A stretch of 64,000 bases of DNA, taken from assembly GCA_029263415.1 (NCBI GenBank), contig JAJCXN010000009.1, forward strand, positions 124,001 to 188,000, given 5' to 3'. Source of the DNA: Acidobacteriota bacterium (GTDB lineage: Bacteria; Acidobacteriota; Thermoanaerobaculia; Multivoradales; Multivoraceae). The notes under the pieces are model-generated. The model saw nothing but the letters and a program-made list of their open reading frames with translations, made no database searches and was not told the DNA's origin. Positions 1-10,406 of the stretch are shown piece after piece (position 1 is the first letter of the stretch; each line of letters starts with the position of its first letter). A program made the position numbers and the translations under genes.

Positions 1-21
1 TAGCCAAGTTGAGGTGGCGGC

Positions 22-2589
22 CTAGTTGGCCTCGGGTTCGTCGCCTGGAAGAGTGAGACCTTCCCAGTGAGCGCGGACCGTTTCCCAGTCCGCTTCGTCT
101 TCGGGCATACGCTCGCCGTCTTTGGGCTTGCCGTAGAACGAGCGCTGTTGGTACCAAGGCAGCTGGTGGATCGCAAGCCAGCGCTCGTCGAACTCCTGCA
201 CCGGCTCGGTGCCGATGATGAATGCTTCGTTGATCGTGGAGGTACTGTAGCTGTTTGCTAGGAGACCGGTGGTGGACTCAACCTTGCGAAAGGCGATCGA
301 CGGAGGCACCGGGAAGTCGAGATCGGCCTCGACCCACCCCGCGGCGAGACCAGCGTTGATCACCTCCATCCAGATAGGCAGAGCTGCCTCGGCACCAGTC
401 ATATCGTTCCCAATGGACAGTTTGACATCGTGGCCGACCCACACCGTGATCGAGTACTTAGGCGTGATTCCAGCGAACCACGCGTCGGTGTAGTCGTCTG
501 TTGTGCCGGTTTTTCCGGCGAGAGCAGCAGGGATCTTGCGGGCAGCGTTGGCCGTGCCACGTTGGACAACGCCGCGCAGGGTGTGGACCAGTAGAAAAGC
601 GACCTCGGGGCTCATCGCTTGCGTGGCTTGAAGCTGGTGAGATTCCAACAGGCGGCCATCTGGGGTGGCGACACTCTCGATCAAGTATGGAGCGACTGCA
701 ACCCCCTGGTTCGCGAACGCCGCGTACGCCGAGGCGACCTCCAACGGCGTCATCTCGGCTGTGCCGAGGGCGAGGCTGTCGACCGCTGGAAGCGGCGCGC
801 GGATTCCTGAACGCCGGGCGAAGTCGATGACGCTCTGGACACCCACTAGATCCATCAGCTTGACCGAGCTGACGTTGATCGACTTTTCGAGGGCACGGCG
901 CAGCGTCAGGATGCCTTCGTAGCGGTCGCGGTAGAAGTTTCTTGGGCTATACGGATCGCTGCCAGGCCGATCGAAAACGACGGGAGCGTCGAAAAGGGTG
1001 TCGGCCGGCGTGTAGCCCGCCTCGAAGCCAGCACCGAAGACAATGGGCTTGAATGCCGAGCCCGGTTGTCGTTTGGCTTGAGTCGCCCGGTTGAACTCGT
1101 TGCGATCAAAATCCCAGCCGCCGACCAAACCGCGGATCGCGCCGGTCGCATTCTCCAGCACGACCAGAGCGCCTTCGACTTCGGGCTCTTGCACCAGGTC
1201 AACGAATGCTGAGACCTGAGAAGCTTCGCTCGCTGATTGTTGCGGGCCGGTGGTTGAGTCCTCGGGTTGATCTGCTTTGCGGGCTTCAGCCGCTTCGGCC
1301 AGGTCTGCTTGGATCAGCTCTGCCGCGTCCAGGCGGGTCTTCTTCTCCTCCTGCGACGGTTCACGATAGCGAAACCATGCGACGTCGCCAGTGGACACAA
1401 GTGAGGACGCAGACCGCTTCCGGGTCCAGGCGATACTGTCTTGATCGAGCTGATAGCGCGCCTCACCGATCAAGATCGTCGCCCCACGAGGCGTTGCGTC
1501 GAGCACCACACCCTCTGCCCATTCGCCCGGCAGTGGTGCGCTGTCCCAGCCGCGCAGCTTTGCGTCCAGCATCTCTTCCTTGGAGAGAGTTCGCAGCGCT
1601 CCGCGCCATCCACCGGTACGGTCGATGCGTTCTAGGCCGTCTCGGAGGGCCTTCTCCGCAGTGGCTTGGATGCGTCGGTCCAATGATGTTTTGACTTGCA
1701 GGCCGCGTTCGTAGAGTGCGGTTTCGCCGTAGGTGCGATAGAGGTACTTGCGCACCTCTTCACTGAAGTAGTTGCCTACGACCTTTTTGCTGGCGGGTCG
1801 GTTGATGCCGAGTGGTTCAGCCCGGGCTTCGGCGAGTTCTTCATCAGTTAGCTTGCCGAAATCGTGCATTGAAGAAAGCACGAGGTTGCGTCGCTCGAGC
1901 ATGAACTCGGGCCGCCGGATGGGGCTCCAGCTAGACGGTCTGGGCACGATTGCGACCAGAGTTGCAGCTTCAGCAACGGTCAGCTGATCGACGGTCTTGT
2001 CAAAGTAGAAGCGCGCTGCGGCCTGGAACCCATAGTTTCGGTGTCCTAGCGGGATCAGGTTGCAGTAGAGCGTCAGGATCTGCTCTTTGCTGAGCTGCTT
2101 TTCCAAGTCAACGGCGTGGAGGGTCTCCGCGATCTTGCGCTCCCATGTCCGTTGGGTGCGATCGAGAAAGACGATGCCAGCGGTTTGCATGGTCAGGGTA
2201 GACGCACCATGTCGCCGTTCCCGGAACAGGTTGCCGATCGCAACCCGAACGACGCCAAGCAGGTCGAAGCCTGTGTGGCTGTAGAACTTGCGATCCTCTG
2301 CGGCAAGCAAAGCATTGCTCAGATTGTCCGGAACTTCGCCCTCTTGCAAGATCAGGCGATTCTCACGGAAGTACTGCCGGTAGGTTTCGCCGTCTTGGTC
2401 CTGCAAGCTGGTGACGATGCCTAGCGCATGCTCCGAGATACCGCCCACCTCGGGGATATCGATCGAGACTGCGACTCCTATGCCCAACAGGCAGCCGCAA
2501 ACAATCGCGACGACCGCTGCCAACAGGATGCGGCGTATCCAATTCCATTTGGCGGGGGCTTTGACCGCGGATCCCGAGAGTTCACTCAT
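22..2589 (-). CDS. mrcA: Class A penicillin-binding protein (transglycosylase/transpeptidase)
   Basis: Bifunctional peptidoglycan synthase anchored in the inner membrane; it polymerises lipid II and cross-links stem peptides. The 855-residue protein has one N-terminal membrane helix (about 20-42). A GT51 glycosyltransferase domain follows, with the catalytic glutamate in AEDRKFYSH (E98) and the GASTLTMQ motif. The transpeptidase domain has the SxxK serine in GSAFKP (near 511), SIN (near 570) and KTGTT (near 691). A charged, Glu/Ala-rich insert sits at about 400-460. Length fits the PBP1A/1C family, so the mrcA name is approximate. It starts at an ATG with no Shine-Dalgarno sequence; a TATAAT box lies 6 nt upstream on the minus strand. 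The divergent neighbour begins only 24 nt away. Confidence 0.93.
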   Translation of the reverse strand: MSELSGSAVKAPAKWNWIRRILLAAVVAIVCGCLLGIGVAVSIDIPEVGGISEHALGIVTSLQDQDGETYRQYFRENRLILQEGEVPDNLSNALLAAEDRKFYSHTGFDLLGVVRVAIGNLFRERRHGASTLTMQTAGIVFLDRTQRTWERKIAETLHAVDLEKQLSKEQILTLYCNLIPLGHRNYGFQAAARFYFDKTVDQLTVAEAATLVAIVPRPSSWSPIRRPEFMLERRNLVLSSMHDFGKLTDEELAEARAEPLGINRPASKKVVGNYFSEEVRKYLYRTYGETALYERGLQVKTSLDRRIQATAEKALRDGLERIDRTGGWRGALRTLSKEEMLDAKLRGWDSAPLPGEWAEGVVLDATPRGATILIGEARYQLDQDSIAWTRKRSASSLVSTGDVAWFRYREPSQEEKKTRLDAAELIQADLAEAAEARKADQPEDSTTGPQQSASEASQVSAFVDLVQEPEVEGALVVLENATGAIRGLVGGWDFDRNEFNRATQAKRQPGSAFKPIVFGAGFEAGYTPADTLFDAPVVFDRPGSDPYSPRNFYRDRYEGILTLRRALEKSINVSSVKLMDLVGVQSVIDFARRSGIRAPLPAVDSLALGTAEMTPLEVASAYAAFANQGVAVAPYLIESVATPDGRLLESHQLQATQAMSPEVAFLLVHTLRGVVQRGTANAARKIPAALAGKTGTTDDYTDAWFAGITPKYSITVWVGHDVKLSIGNDMTGAEAALPIWMEVINAGLAAGWVEADLDFPVPPSIAFRKVESTTGLLANSYSTSTINEAFIIGTEPVQEFDERWLAIHQLPWYQQRSFYGKPKDGERMPEDEADWETVRAHWEGLTLPGDEPEAN

Positions 2590-2595
2590 GGTTCT

Positions 2596-2601
2596 ATTAT
2601 A
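2596..2601 (-). promoter_or_regulatory. TATAAT -10 box just upstream of the PBP start
   Basis: On the minus strand a perfect TATAAT ends 6 nt before the PBP ATG. A transcript starting about 7 nt after it would be leaderless. No good -35 hexamer is visible at 16-18 nt. The box lies inside the 24-nt gap shared with the divergent gene. Confidence 0.45.
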
Positions 2602-2613
2602 GGTTCACATGCC

Positions 2614-3324
2614 ATGAGCGACGATCGAACTAACGGTGCGGGCGACATCCCTGAATTACCCAGGCCCTGGGGCCAGCCCCCTAACACGGATGAAGAGGAC
2701 AACGCTGGTTGGTCCGGGGTGCCGAGTGGCGACCCGATCAAGCCAACAACACCTGGGGATGGTGGTGCCGCAGTTGAGCCTCCGCCTTCAGGGGCTGGTC
2801 CCGTCGCGGGTGGTCTCGGTGGCCCAACCGCAAGCAGCGGTGGCCCGGGTAGCAGTGCGCCAAATGCCGCAGGCTGCGGAAAACCTGCGGCCATTGGTTG
2901 TGGTTGCGTCGGTTTGGCTCTGGGTCTCTTTCTGGTCCTTGCGGTGGCCATGAGCGGGCGCATCGTCACTTGGTTCCTCGACACCAGCGAAGAGGCAATC
3001 TTCGAGGCTCTTCCGGAGACGGTGCAAGAACAGCAGCGCACCGAACTGCGCGCCGCGTTCGCAGGCTTCAAGGCAGGACTGGCGAACGGCGAGCTTCGCA
3101 CCCAAGGTGTGACTCAGCTACAACTCGAGTTGACCAATGCCTACTCCCGATCACAGAACGGTCTACTCGAACCGGTCGACATCGAGCGTCTGCTCAACGC
3201 ATTCCGCAGAGTTCTTCCGCTCGAAGGAGTGAGCCCAAGTCGCTCCGAGCCAAAACAGGAGGGAACGCGATCGCTACCGGTGGCCTTGCTGTCGTGGCCT
3301 GAGTTCTCAGCGGTCATCGAGTGA
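2614..3324 (+). CDS. Hypothetical single-pass membrane protein
   Basis: I do not recognise the family. The 236-residue protein starts at the ATG beginning MSDDRTNG. Its first ~85 residues are Pro/Gly-rich and presumably disordered. A single hydrophobic helix follows, containing [18 protein letters not shown] (about 95-115), then a mostly helical, charged ~120-residue domain. No enzyme motif is visible. It overlaps uvrB by 4 nt (GTGA), so it is probably co-translated with uvrB. An in-frame extension upstream to 2428 would run antisense into the PBP gene and is unlikely. No Shine-Dalgarno sequence precedes the start. Function cannot be inferred from uvrB proximity alone. Confidence 0.75.
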   Translation: MSDDRTNGAGDIPELPRPWGQPPNTDEEDNAGWSGVPSGDPIKPTTPGDGGAAVEPPPSGAGPVAGGLGGPTASSGGPGSSAPNAAGCGKPAAIGCGCVGLALGLFLVLAVAMSGRIVTWFLDTSEEAIFEALPETVQEQQRTELRAAFAGFKAGLANGELRTQGVTQLQLELTNAYSRSQNGLLEPVDIERLLNAFRRVLPLEGVSPSRSEPKQEGTRSLPVALLSWPEFSAVIE

Positions 3325-5327
3325 GCGACTCTGGGGAGGCGCGACGGTTCGAGGTGGTGTCGCCATTCTCGCCACAAGGAGACCAACCAGCGGCAATCGA
3401 CGAGCTGGTCGACGGTGTGAATCGTGGTGAGCGGGAACAAGTGCTACTGGGCGTCACCGGTTCGGGAAAAACGTTCACAATAGCCAAGGTGATTGAGGCG
3501 ATTGACCGGCCGATTCTTGTGCTGTCGCACAACAAGACTCTCGCCGCTCAGCTCTACCAAGAATTCAAGAGCTTCTTCCCGAACAATGCGGTCGAGTTCT
3601 TCATCTCGTACTACGACTACTACCAACCTGAGGCCTACATCCCACAGAGCGATCTCTACATCGAGAAGGAGACGTCGATCAACGAAGACATTGAGCGCCT
3701 GCGCTTGCGAGCAACGACCTCGTTGTTCGAGCGGCGCGACGTGATCTTGATCGCTTCGGTCAGTTGCATCTATGGTTTGGGTTCGCCGGGGTCCTTCTTT
3801 GGCATGTTGCGCTTCTTTGAGGTAGGCCAACAGGTTGGGTTGCAGGAGGCGCTTGCTGCACTGGTCGAAATGCAGTACGAGCGTACCAGCCTCGATCTGT
3901 TTCACGGCGCCTTCCGTGTGCGCGGGGACGTCCTCGAGATTCTGCCGAGCTACGATGAGCGAGGCGTGCGGATTGAGTTCTTCGGCGACGAAATCGATCG
4001 CCTCGTTCGCTTCGATGTGCTCACCGGCAAGGTGCTCGAGCCCTTGGATCAAGTGCCGATCTACCCGAACAGTCACTACGTGACGCCCGAGGAGCGCCTG
4101 AAGCTCGCGATCAGCACGATCGAACAAGAGCTTGAAGTGCACCTGAAAGGGCTGCACGACAACAATCGACTACTCGAAGCGCAGCGGATTGAACAGCGCA
4201 CCCGCTTTGACCTGGAGATGCTGAGTGAGATCGGCCGCTGCACCGGCATTGAGAACTACAGCCGACACTTGTCCCAAGGCGTTCCGGGCGCGCCGCCACC
4301 GACCTTGATCGACTATCTCCCCGAAGACTTCGTGCTAGTGGTCGACGAAAGCCACCAAACGCTTCCGCAGGTCCGAGGGATGTACCGCGGCGATCGAGCT
4401 CGCAAAGAGACCTTGGTGGAGTTTGGCTTCAGGCTCCCAAGCGCACTCGACAATCGGCCGCTGACCTTTGAAGAGTTCGACCAGAAGATCGGTCAGCGGA
4501 TATATATTTCAGCGACGCCTGGACCGATCGAGTTGGAGCGCACCCAAGGAGTGGTCACCGAGCAAGTCATCCGCCCAACGGGTCTGCTAGATCCGGTCAT
4601 TGAACAGCGAACTTCGACCGGACAAATCGACGACCTCCTGGCCGAGATCCAGGAGACCACCAAGAAGAACGAACGAGTCCTGGTGACGACGCTCACCAAG
4701 CGCATGGCAGAAGAGCTGAGTCAGTACCTGGCTGAGCACGGAGTGCGCGTTCAGTACTTGCACAGTGACATCGCTGCTCTCGAGCGGATTGAAATCACCA
4801 CCGCACTGAGACGCGGCGAGTTCGATGTGCTGGTCGGTATCAACCTATTGCGCGAAGGTCTGGATTTGCCGGAGGTCTCCTTGGTGGCGATCCTCGATGC
4901 TGACAAAGAGGGCTTCTTGCGAAGTCAAACATCCTTGGTTCAAACGGCAGGGCGCGCGGCCAGAAACCTCAACGGGCGCGTCATTTTCTATGGCGACAAG
5001 ACCACCGAGTCCATGCAATACGCAATGGATGAGACAGCTCGGCGTCGAGCGATTCAGGATAAGTACAACCAAGACCACGGCGTCGAGCCCGCGTCAATTA
5101 TCAAAGATATCCACAGCCCACTGGTCAGAATGAGTGCGCTCGACTACTTGCAGCCCCCGCCCGAATACGCACTCGAGATCGCTGCCGATGAGCGAGTCCC
5201 GGTGAACAAACGAATCGAGCGTCTCGAGAAGGAGATGCGGTCAGCCGCCAAGCGGCTCGAGTTCGAGGAAGCGGCTGCGCTGCGCGACAAGCTCAACGAG
5301 CTCAAAGAGCTACGGATTGTGGGTTGA
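3321..5327 (+). CDS. uvrB: Excinuclease ABC subunit B
   Basis: DNA-damage-recognition helicase of UvrABC nucleotide excision repair, loaded by UvrA and cut-partnered by UvrC. At 668 residues it has family length. Walker A is GVTGSGKT (44-51). The damage-probing beta-hairpin region has the tyrosine-rich [12 protein letters not shown] (about 98-109). Motif II is DESH (about 342-345), followed by helicase motifs including the [13 protein letters not shown] stretch. A C-terminal UVR motif (about 630-665) is the UvrC contact. The start is GTG, overlapping the preceding stop as GTGA. uvrC follows 41 nt downstream, so both incision subunits are probably co-transcribed. uvrA is not in the window. Confidence 0.98.
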   Translation: MSDSGEARRFEVVSPFSPQGDQPAAIDELVDGVNRGEREQVLLGVTGSGKTFTIAKVIEAIDRPILVLSHNKTLAAQLYQEFKSFFPNNAVEFFISYYDYYQPEAYIPQSDLYIEKETSINEDIERLRLRATTSLFERRDVILIASVSCIYGLGSPGSFFGMLRFFEVGQQVGLQEALAALVEMQYERTSLDLFHGAFRVRGDVLEILPSYDERGVRIEFFGDEIDRLVRFDVLTGKVLEPLDQVPIYPNSHYVTPEERLKLAISTIEQELEVHLKGLHDNNRLLEAQRIEQRTRFDLEMLSEIGRCTGIENYSRHLSQGVPGAPPPTLIDYLPEDFVLVVDESHQTLPQVRGMYRGDRARKETLVEFGFRLPSALDNRPLTFEEFDQKIGQRIYISATPGPIELERTQGVVTEQVIRPTGLLDPVIEQRTSTGQIDDLLAEIQETTKKNERVLVTTLTKRMAEELSQYLAEHGVRVQYLHSDIAALERIEITTALRRGEFDVLVGINLLREGLDLPEVSLVAILDADKEGFLRSQTSLVQTAGRAARNLNGRVIFYGDKTTESMQYAMDETARRRAIQDKYNQDHGVEPASIIKDIHSPLVRMSALDYLQPPPEYALEIAADERVPVNKRIERLEKEMRSAAKRLEFEEAAALRDKLNELKELRIVG

Positions 5328-5368
5328 GCCGGTGATTCGCTGGCGCGCAACAGAGGCTGGTTAGCACC

Positions 5369-7207
5369 GTGCTCGAGCAGGTCAAGGAACGAATTCGGGA
5401 GTTGCCGGATGCTCCCGGTATCTACATGTTTGTCGATGCTGGCCGCAAGCCGCTCTACGTTGGCAAGGCGAAGTCGCTTCGCAAACGTGTGGTCTCCTAC
5501 CAGAATGTCACTGGCGATGCCCGACTGAGTGCGATGACCTCAGAGGCCGTGGATCTTGAGTTCGTGGTCACCGGTTCCGAGGCAGAGGCGCTTCAACTCG
5601 AGAATACCTGGATCAAGAGCCGACAACCGCCCTACAACATTCGCCTTCGCGACGATAAGACGTACCCCTACCTGAAGTTGACACTCAAGGAGCGTTATCC
5701 GAGGATCGTGTTTACTCGGCACTTGCGCAACGACGGGGCGGAGTACTTCGGACCGTACTTCCCAGGTGGTTTGGCGCGGCGGGCGATCAAACTGGTACAG
5801 AAGCTCTTTCAGGTCCGGGTGTGCCACATTCCGATCGATGGGAAACTCCCGCGACCATGCCTCTACCACGACATGAAGCGGTGCTTGGGCCCCTGCGTGG
5901 ATGGGTTGACCGACTCGGATAGCTATACCGAGGCAGTCAATGAGGCGCGCCAGTTCTTAGCTGGTCGCACGGATCCGTTGGTGCAGTCCTTGAAGGCCAA
6001 GATGACGGCCGCTTCGAGCAATCAAGACTTCGAAGAAGCCGGGCGGATGCGGGACCTTCTTGCAGAGATTGAGACGATTAGTGCGAAGCGCAGAATCACT
6101 CGTGATCACGCTGATGACGTCGATATCTTTGGGGTGCATGTCGCGTCCAAACACGCGGCGGTGACTCAGCTCCTGGTCCGCAACGGTCAGCTCATCGACC
6201 GACGCGATCTGTTTTTTGAGGATCTTGGTCCGGTTCCCCCAGAACGGCTGCTCGCCGAACTCCTTCCACAGATCTATGATCGAACGACCTTTGTACCGCG
6301 CGAGCTGCACCTACCGGTACCGATTGAAGAAGATTCCGCGCTGCTGGCATGGATGGGCGAGAAACGCGGCGCCACGGTCACCCTCCGGTTGCCGTCAAGG
6401 GGTCCAAAAGCCAAGCGGATCGCAATGGCAATGGAGAATGCTCGCCAGGCCTTTCGCCGCCGGTTCAGATTGTCGCCCGAGCTTTTGGCTGGTGCTGAGC
6501 GCTTGAGCGAAGCTCTGCGGTTGCCCGAGACGCCGCGGCGCATCGAGGGCTTCGATATTTCGAATTTTCAAGGTGCCTACACCGTCGGCTCGATGGTCGT
6601 TTGGATCGACGGCAAGATGAGCAAGCGCGACTACCGGTCGTTCAACATTCGAGGTCTGAGTCAACCGGATGACTTCTTCTCGATCCACCAAGCAGTGGAG
6701 CGGCGATACCGGCGACAACTCGAGGAAGGGCATGAGCTGCCCGACTTGATTCTGATCGATGGCGGCAAAGGTCAGTTGAGCGCCGCACTGGAAGCCCTAG
6801 CGACTGTCGGGCTGGATGAAATTCCTATCGTCGGACTGGCCAAGCGGGAGGAGGAGTTGTTCTTGCCTCACGAGCAGGACCCGGTGTTGCTAGATCGGCA
6901 CGACGCGGGGCTTCGAGTACTCCAGCAGGTCCGGGACGAGGCTCATCGGTTCGCGGTATCAAGGCACCGCGCCAGGCGGAGCAAGGGCTCGTTGCGCAGT
7001 CAGTTCGATGACTTGGTAGGGATCGGCGAGCAGCGACGCAAGCGCTTGGTGCGGCGATTCGGGAGCTTCAAGGGAGTACGCTTGGCTTCGTTGCTTGAGC
7101 TTCAGGATGCGCTCGGAGAACGCCTGGGCCAGAGTGTCCACCAGCAACTTCACGGCACATCGCCTGAAGGGCAGGGCGCTTCGTTCGAGGCGAGGGTAGA
7201 CTGCTAA
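5369..7207 (+). CDS. uvrC: Excinuclease ABC subunit C
   Basis: Dual-incision nuclease of nucleotide excision repair. The 612-residue protein starts at GTG. The N-terminal GIY-YIG domain (about 10-90) shows PGIYMF and YVGKAKSLRKR for the 3' incision. A UVR motif (about 200-235) binds UvrB. The central RNase H-like domain shows GFDISNFQG and LILIDGGKGQLSAAL for the 5' incision. A C-terminal helix-hairpin-helix region lies at about 545-590. A short Gln/Gly-rich tail ends the protein. It is 41 nt downstream of uvrB. The next gene starts 2 nt after its stop, and a TAGACT box lies within its last codons. Confidence 0.98.
   Translation: MLEQVKERIRELPDAPGIYMFVDAGRKPLYVGKAKSLRKRVVSYQNVTGDARLSAMTSEAVDLEFVVTGSEAEALQLENTWIKSRQPPYNIRLRDDKTYPYLKLTLKERYPRIVFTRHLRNDGAEYFGPYFPGGLARRAIKLVQKLFQVRVCHIPIDGKLPRPCLYHDMKRCLGPCVDGLTDSDSYTEAVNEARQFLAGRTDPLVQSLKAKMTAASSNQDFEEAGRMRDLLAEIETISAKRRITRDHADDVDIFGVHVASKHAAVTQLLVRNGQLIDRRDLFFEDLGPVPPERLLAELLPQIYDRTTFVPRELHLPVPIEEDSALLAWMGEKRGATVTLRLPSRGPKAKRIAMAMENARQAFRRRFRLSPELLAGAERLSEALRLPETPRRIEGFDISNFQGAYTVGSMVVWIDGKMSKRDYRSFNIRGLSQPDDFFSIHQAVERRYRRQLEEGHELPDLILIDGGKGQLSAALEALATVGLDEIPIVGLAKREEELFLPHEQDPVLLDRHDAGLRVLQQVRDEAHRFAVSRHRARRSKGSLRSQFDDLVGIGEQRRKRLVRRFGSFKGVRLASLLELQDALGERLGQSVHQQLHGTSPEGQGASFEARVDC
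7197..7202 (+). promoter_or_regulatory. TAGACT -10-like box before the DUF4388 gene
   Basis: TAGACT in the context GGGTAGACTG lies 7 nt before the ATG at 7210, inside the 3' end of uvrC. There is no Shine-Dalgarno sequence, so a transcript from here would be leaderless. The same GGTAGACTG string recurs at 23861 and 24945, also upstream of genes. No -35 is recognisable. Confidence 0.35.
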
Positions 7208-7209
7208 GC

Positions 7210-8802
7210 ATGAGCGTCGAAATCGCAGGCGAAATTGGAAACCCGTCACTGATCGGAGTCATCCGCCAGATCTACCTAGCCGAGGCGTCTGGCATCCTTG
7301 AGGTGACCCAGGCTGACCGCAAACGGCGATTCTTCTTTAGCAAAGGGGAGCTCTATCTTCCTGGCTCCCATTTCTTGGGAAAGCGGCTCGGTAGCTTGCT
7401 TCAACTCGAGAACGAGATAGCCGCCGCGCGTAATGGCTCTTCGCTGGGGAAGGCAGCCACCAACAGCGGCGCTGAGGCAACCGACGCCTTTCGTCGCGCG
7501 CGAGAGCAGCAAGAGCACGATCCGAACAAGAGTACTGAAGCGCGAGAGCAGCTGCGAGAACTGGTCACGCGCATTGTGGATGTCTTAGTCGAGTGGCAGA
7601 ACGGGCGCTATGAGTTGTTGGGAGTACCGCTGCCGACCGACATGTCACTGGTCGGCCCGCTACCGACCGGCTATCTGGTGATGGAAGGAACCCTGCGTGA
7701 TCTGGACCCGGAAGCCGCGCTTGCAGAGCTCGGCGGGTCAGACGCCGTGGTGGTCGCGGATCCAAGTTCTCGGTTGTTACTGAGCCCGTACGGCATCGAC
7801 TCCGATGAGATGTTCCTTCTGTCTCGAGCCGAGACGTCGACCGCCGTTGGCGAGTTGCTTCGTCAGCTGCCAGCGCCGCGCGAAGAAGGGATCGTCTGCA
7901 TACTGCGACTGCAGTCGGTCGATTTGCTGCGTCTTTCGGCGCCACCGATGCAAGATGATTCACAGTATGACCAGCGCTACTCAGAGTCGATGAATGAGCG
8001 ATTCTTGTTGCGTTTCGCGTCGCTTTTGCCGCCCGAACACGTGCCAGCTGACGCAGAGGAGCGTGACCAGGTACGGGCATTGATCCAGCGGTTCGCTGGC
8101 CTTGACCACTATGAGTTGCTGCAAGTACCGCCGGACGCCGACACCCAGGCCATCCACGACGCGTACCAAGAGCTTGCACTGCGCGTGCATCCTGGGAACG
8201 CCAAGCGCCTGGACATGGTGCGCGCGGCACCGGCTCTTGGCCTCTTGTTTGAGAGGGCCACCGAGGCCTATCTCACTCTCGAAGATCCTGAGCGGCGCGC
8301 GGGGTACAACATCGAAGCGGGCGTCGAGATTACTCGAAGCGTTGGTGGTGATGGGCGCAATACCGAGCAGCGTCAGGTTGCTCTCGCCAACTCACGCCGG
8401 GCCGCTCGACTCTTGGACACAGGCGAGTATCACTTCGCGATGGAGTTGGCTCGTCAGGCAGTCAGAGCCGATCCCAAGGCCGAGTACATCGCCTTACTCG
8501 GCCGCATACAACGACGCAACCCGAACTGGCTGCAAGCTGCTAGCGACAACTTCAAGCAGGCGATCCGGATGGATCCGAAGAATGCTGATTATCGACTCGA
8601 ACTGGCCGAGCTGATGGAAGAGACCGGTCATCCCGACCGCGCAGCGGTCCATTATCAGTCAACGTTGCAGCTGTCCCCCGGCAATGGCAAGGCGATGGAC
8701 GGGTTGGCCCGCGTGCGCGAGCAACAGGAAGCCGCGCAAACTGGGGGCCGCTCCTTCATCGGGCGGATCAAGGACATCTGGGGCGACAGTTCTCACGGTT
8801 AG
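7210..8802 (+). CDS. DUF4388 / J-like domain / TPR protein
   Basis: Probable cytoplasmic scaffold or regulatory protein of 530 residues. The N-terminus (about 1-180) looks like the DUF4388 (PATAN) domain of bacterial signalling proteins: it opens with GNPSLIGVIRQIYLAEASGILEV and has FFFSKGELYLP. A J-like segment (about 295-365) begins LDHYELLQV and ends DPERRAGYN. Its tripeptide is H327-P-G rather than HPD, so stimulation of DnaK in the usual way is doubtful. The C-terminal part (about 390-510) has TPR-type helix pairs with SDNFKQAIRMDPKNADYRLELAELM. DUF4388 proteins are known mainly from Myxococcota, Acidobacteriota and similar groups. The specific role is unknown. Confidence 0.85.
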   Translation: MSVEIAGEIGNPSLIGVIRQIYLAEASGILEVTQADRKRRFFFSKGELYLPGSHFLGKRLGSLLQLENEIAAARNGSSLGKAATNSGAEATDAFRRAREQQEHDPNKSTEAREQLRELVTRIVDVLVEWQNGRYELLGVPLPTDMSLVGPLPTGYLVMEGTLRDLDPEAALAELGGSDAVVVADPSSRLLLSPYGIDSDEMFLLSRAETSTAVGELLRQLPAPREEGIVCILRLQSVDLLRLSAPPMQDDSQYDQRYSESMNERFLLRFASLLPPEHVPADAEERDQVRALIQRFAGLDHYELLQVPPDADTQAIHDAYQELALRVHPGNAKRLDMVRAAPALGLLFERATEAYLTLEDPERRAGYNIEAGVEITRSVGGDGRNTEQRQVALANSRRAARLLDTGEYHFAMELARQAVRADPKAEYIALLGRIQRRNPNWLQAASDNFKQAIRMDPKNADYRLELAELMEETGHPDRAAVHYQSTLQLSPGNGKAMDGLARVREQQEAAQTGGRSFIGRIKDIWGDSSHG

Positions 8803-8860
8803 TGCCGCATCTTGGCTCTCCTGCCGCCGGCCGCCACGCTTCGAGGGTAGGATACTGACT

Positions 8861-9269
<409 letters not shown>

Positions 9270-9321
9270 TTTCGTTTCGTTCTCGCAGTGCACTCGCCCT
9301 TCCTTGGACCCGAATCGCCCC

Positions 9322-10341
9322 ATGCAACATCCTTCTAGATCTGCCGCACCCGCGGGTGCCGTCCCAGAGTTACGGGTCCCAGTGGTGGTTGCTCGAGGTG
9401 CGCGAGTAGGGATCGCGGCTCTGTCGGGCCCAGTTGACCTCCAGTTGCTAGCCAAGGGCAAGAGAGAGCTTGAGTCGATGGGTTTCGCAGTGGAACAGGC
9501 ACCGAATGTTGCGCTTGCGTCGGGTTTCTTAGCCGGAACTGACACCGAACGACTCGATGGCTTTCATCGACTCCTGCGCAGCGAGGTTGATGGGATTCTG
9601 TTCAGTCGTGGCGGTCACGGCGTGCTTCGGATCATCGACCAGATTGATTGGACGCTACTGTCGGCTCGGCCTCGCTGGTTCGTCGGCTATTCAGATCTCA
9701 CGCCGTTGCTCTTGGAAGTCTCGAAACGCACCGGATGGATGACGGTCCATGGCCCGATGGTGGCCACAGATCTTGCGCGTGGACTTGTTCAAGAAGAGCG
9801 CGAGACCCTGTTGACTGCGCTGAGCGGACGATACGATCGCCGCTGGCAGTTGCTCCGTGCGACAGCGGACGGCGACGACGGCGCAGAGGGATCCAATGTG
9901 TTGGGCCTGCGCGACGGCATCGAAGGACCGCTGTTCGGTGGCTGCTTGGCAATGGTGTGCGCCGCGCTGGGGACCGCCTTCGATCCAAGTTCGCTTTTCG
10001 AAGACGCCATTGTTTTCCTGGAAGATGTGGGGGAGGCGCCTTACCAGATCGACCGCTACATGGCGCAACTCGGCTTGGCTGGCCTAGGCCGCGCGCAGGC
10101 AGTCGTGTTTGGCCATTGTCGAGAATGTCGCGCTCAATCGGACGCGTGCGCTGAGCACCCCGAATCTTCGGATTTACTCGACGAGGCGGTGGCGCCGATC
10201 CTGGCTGATCACTCAGTTCGTTTGGGCGTACCCATCTTCTACGGGTTGCCCGCAGGCCACGGAACTCCGAACCTGTCGTTGCCGCTGGGAGCAAACGCTC
10301 GGATCGAACGAGACGAACTTCGTTTATCAACCCTGGGGTAG
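9322..10341 (+). CDS. LD-carboxypeptidase (peptidase S66 family)
   Basis: Serine peptidase of the LdcA/MccF family, which trims the terminal D-Ala from muropeptide tetrapeptides in peptidoglycan recycling; MccF members instead cleave microcin C-like toxins. The 339-residue protein has the nucleophile serine in FVGYSDLTPL, the glutamate in FLEDVGEAPYQIDR and the histidine in GLPAGHGTPN, a complete Ser-Glu-His set. The ATG at 9322 is chosen because earlier in-frame starts lie inside the 3' strand of RNase P RNA. No clear Shine-Dalgarno sequence precedes it. A signal peptide is absent, which suits a cytoplasmic LdcA. Sequence alone does not separate LdcA from MccF function. Confidence 0.9.
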   Translation: MQHPSRSAAPAGAVPELRVPVVVARGARVGIAALSGPVDLQLLAKGKRELESMGFAVEQAPNVALASGFLAGTDTERLDGFHRLLRSEVDGILFSRGGHGVLRIIDQIDWTLLSARPRWFVGYSDLTPLLLEVSKRTGWMTVHGPMVATDLARGLVQEERETLLTALSGRYDRRWQLLRATADGDDGAEGSNVLGLRDGIEGPLFGGCLAMVCAALGTAFDPSSLFEDAIVFLEDVGEAPYQIDRYMAQLGLAGLGRAQAVVFGHCRECRAQSDACAEHPESSDLLDEAVAPILADHSVRLGVPIFYGLPAGHGTPNLSLPLGANARIERDELRLSTLG

Positions 10342-10385
10342 GCCCCTCTCACTCAGACAGTTCCCCTTCGATCGCCAACTGGCGG

Positions 10386-10391
10386 TACAAT
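10386..10391 (+). promoter_or_regulatory. TACAAT -10-like box before the cNMP/FHA gene
   Basis: TACAAT in the context GGCGGTACAAT lies 15 nt before the ATG at 10407, giving a leader of only about 8 nt. No convincing -35 is present. It is one of several TANNNT boxes close to starts in this window. Confidence 0.35.
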
Positions 10392-10406
10392 CACCGGCAT
10401 CCAATC

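Noticed and set aside
1206-1694. 162-codon plus-strand frame inside the PBP gene
   Set aside because: Antisense shadow of a well-supported gene; no domain or start signal.
2428-2613. N-terminal extension of the hypothetical membrane protein
   Set aside because: It is antisense to the PBP gene N-terminus and the reading gives no plausible N-terminal sequence; ATG 2614 is preferred.
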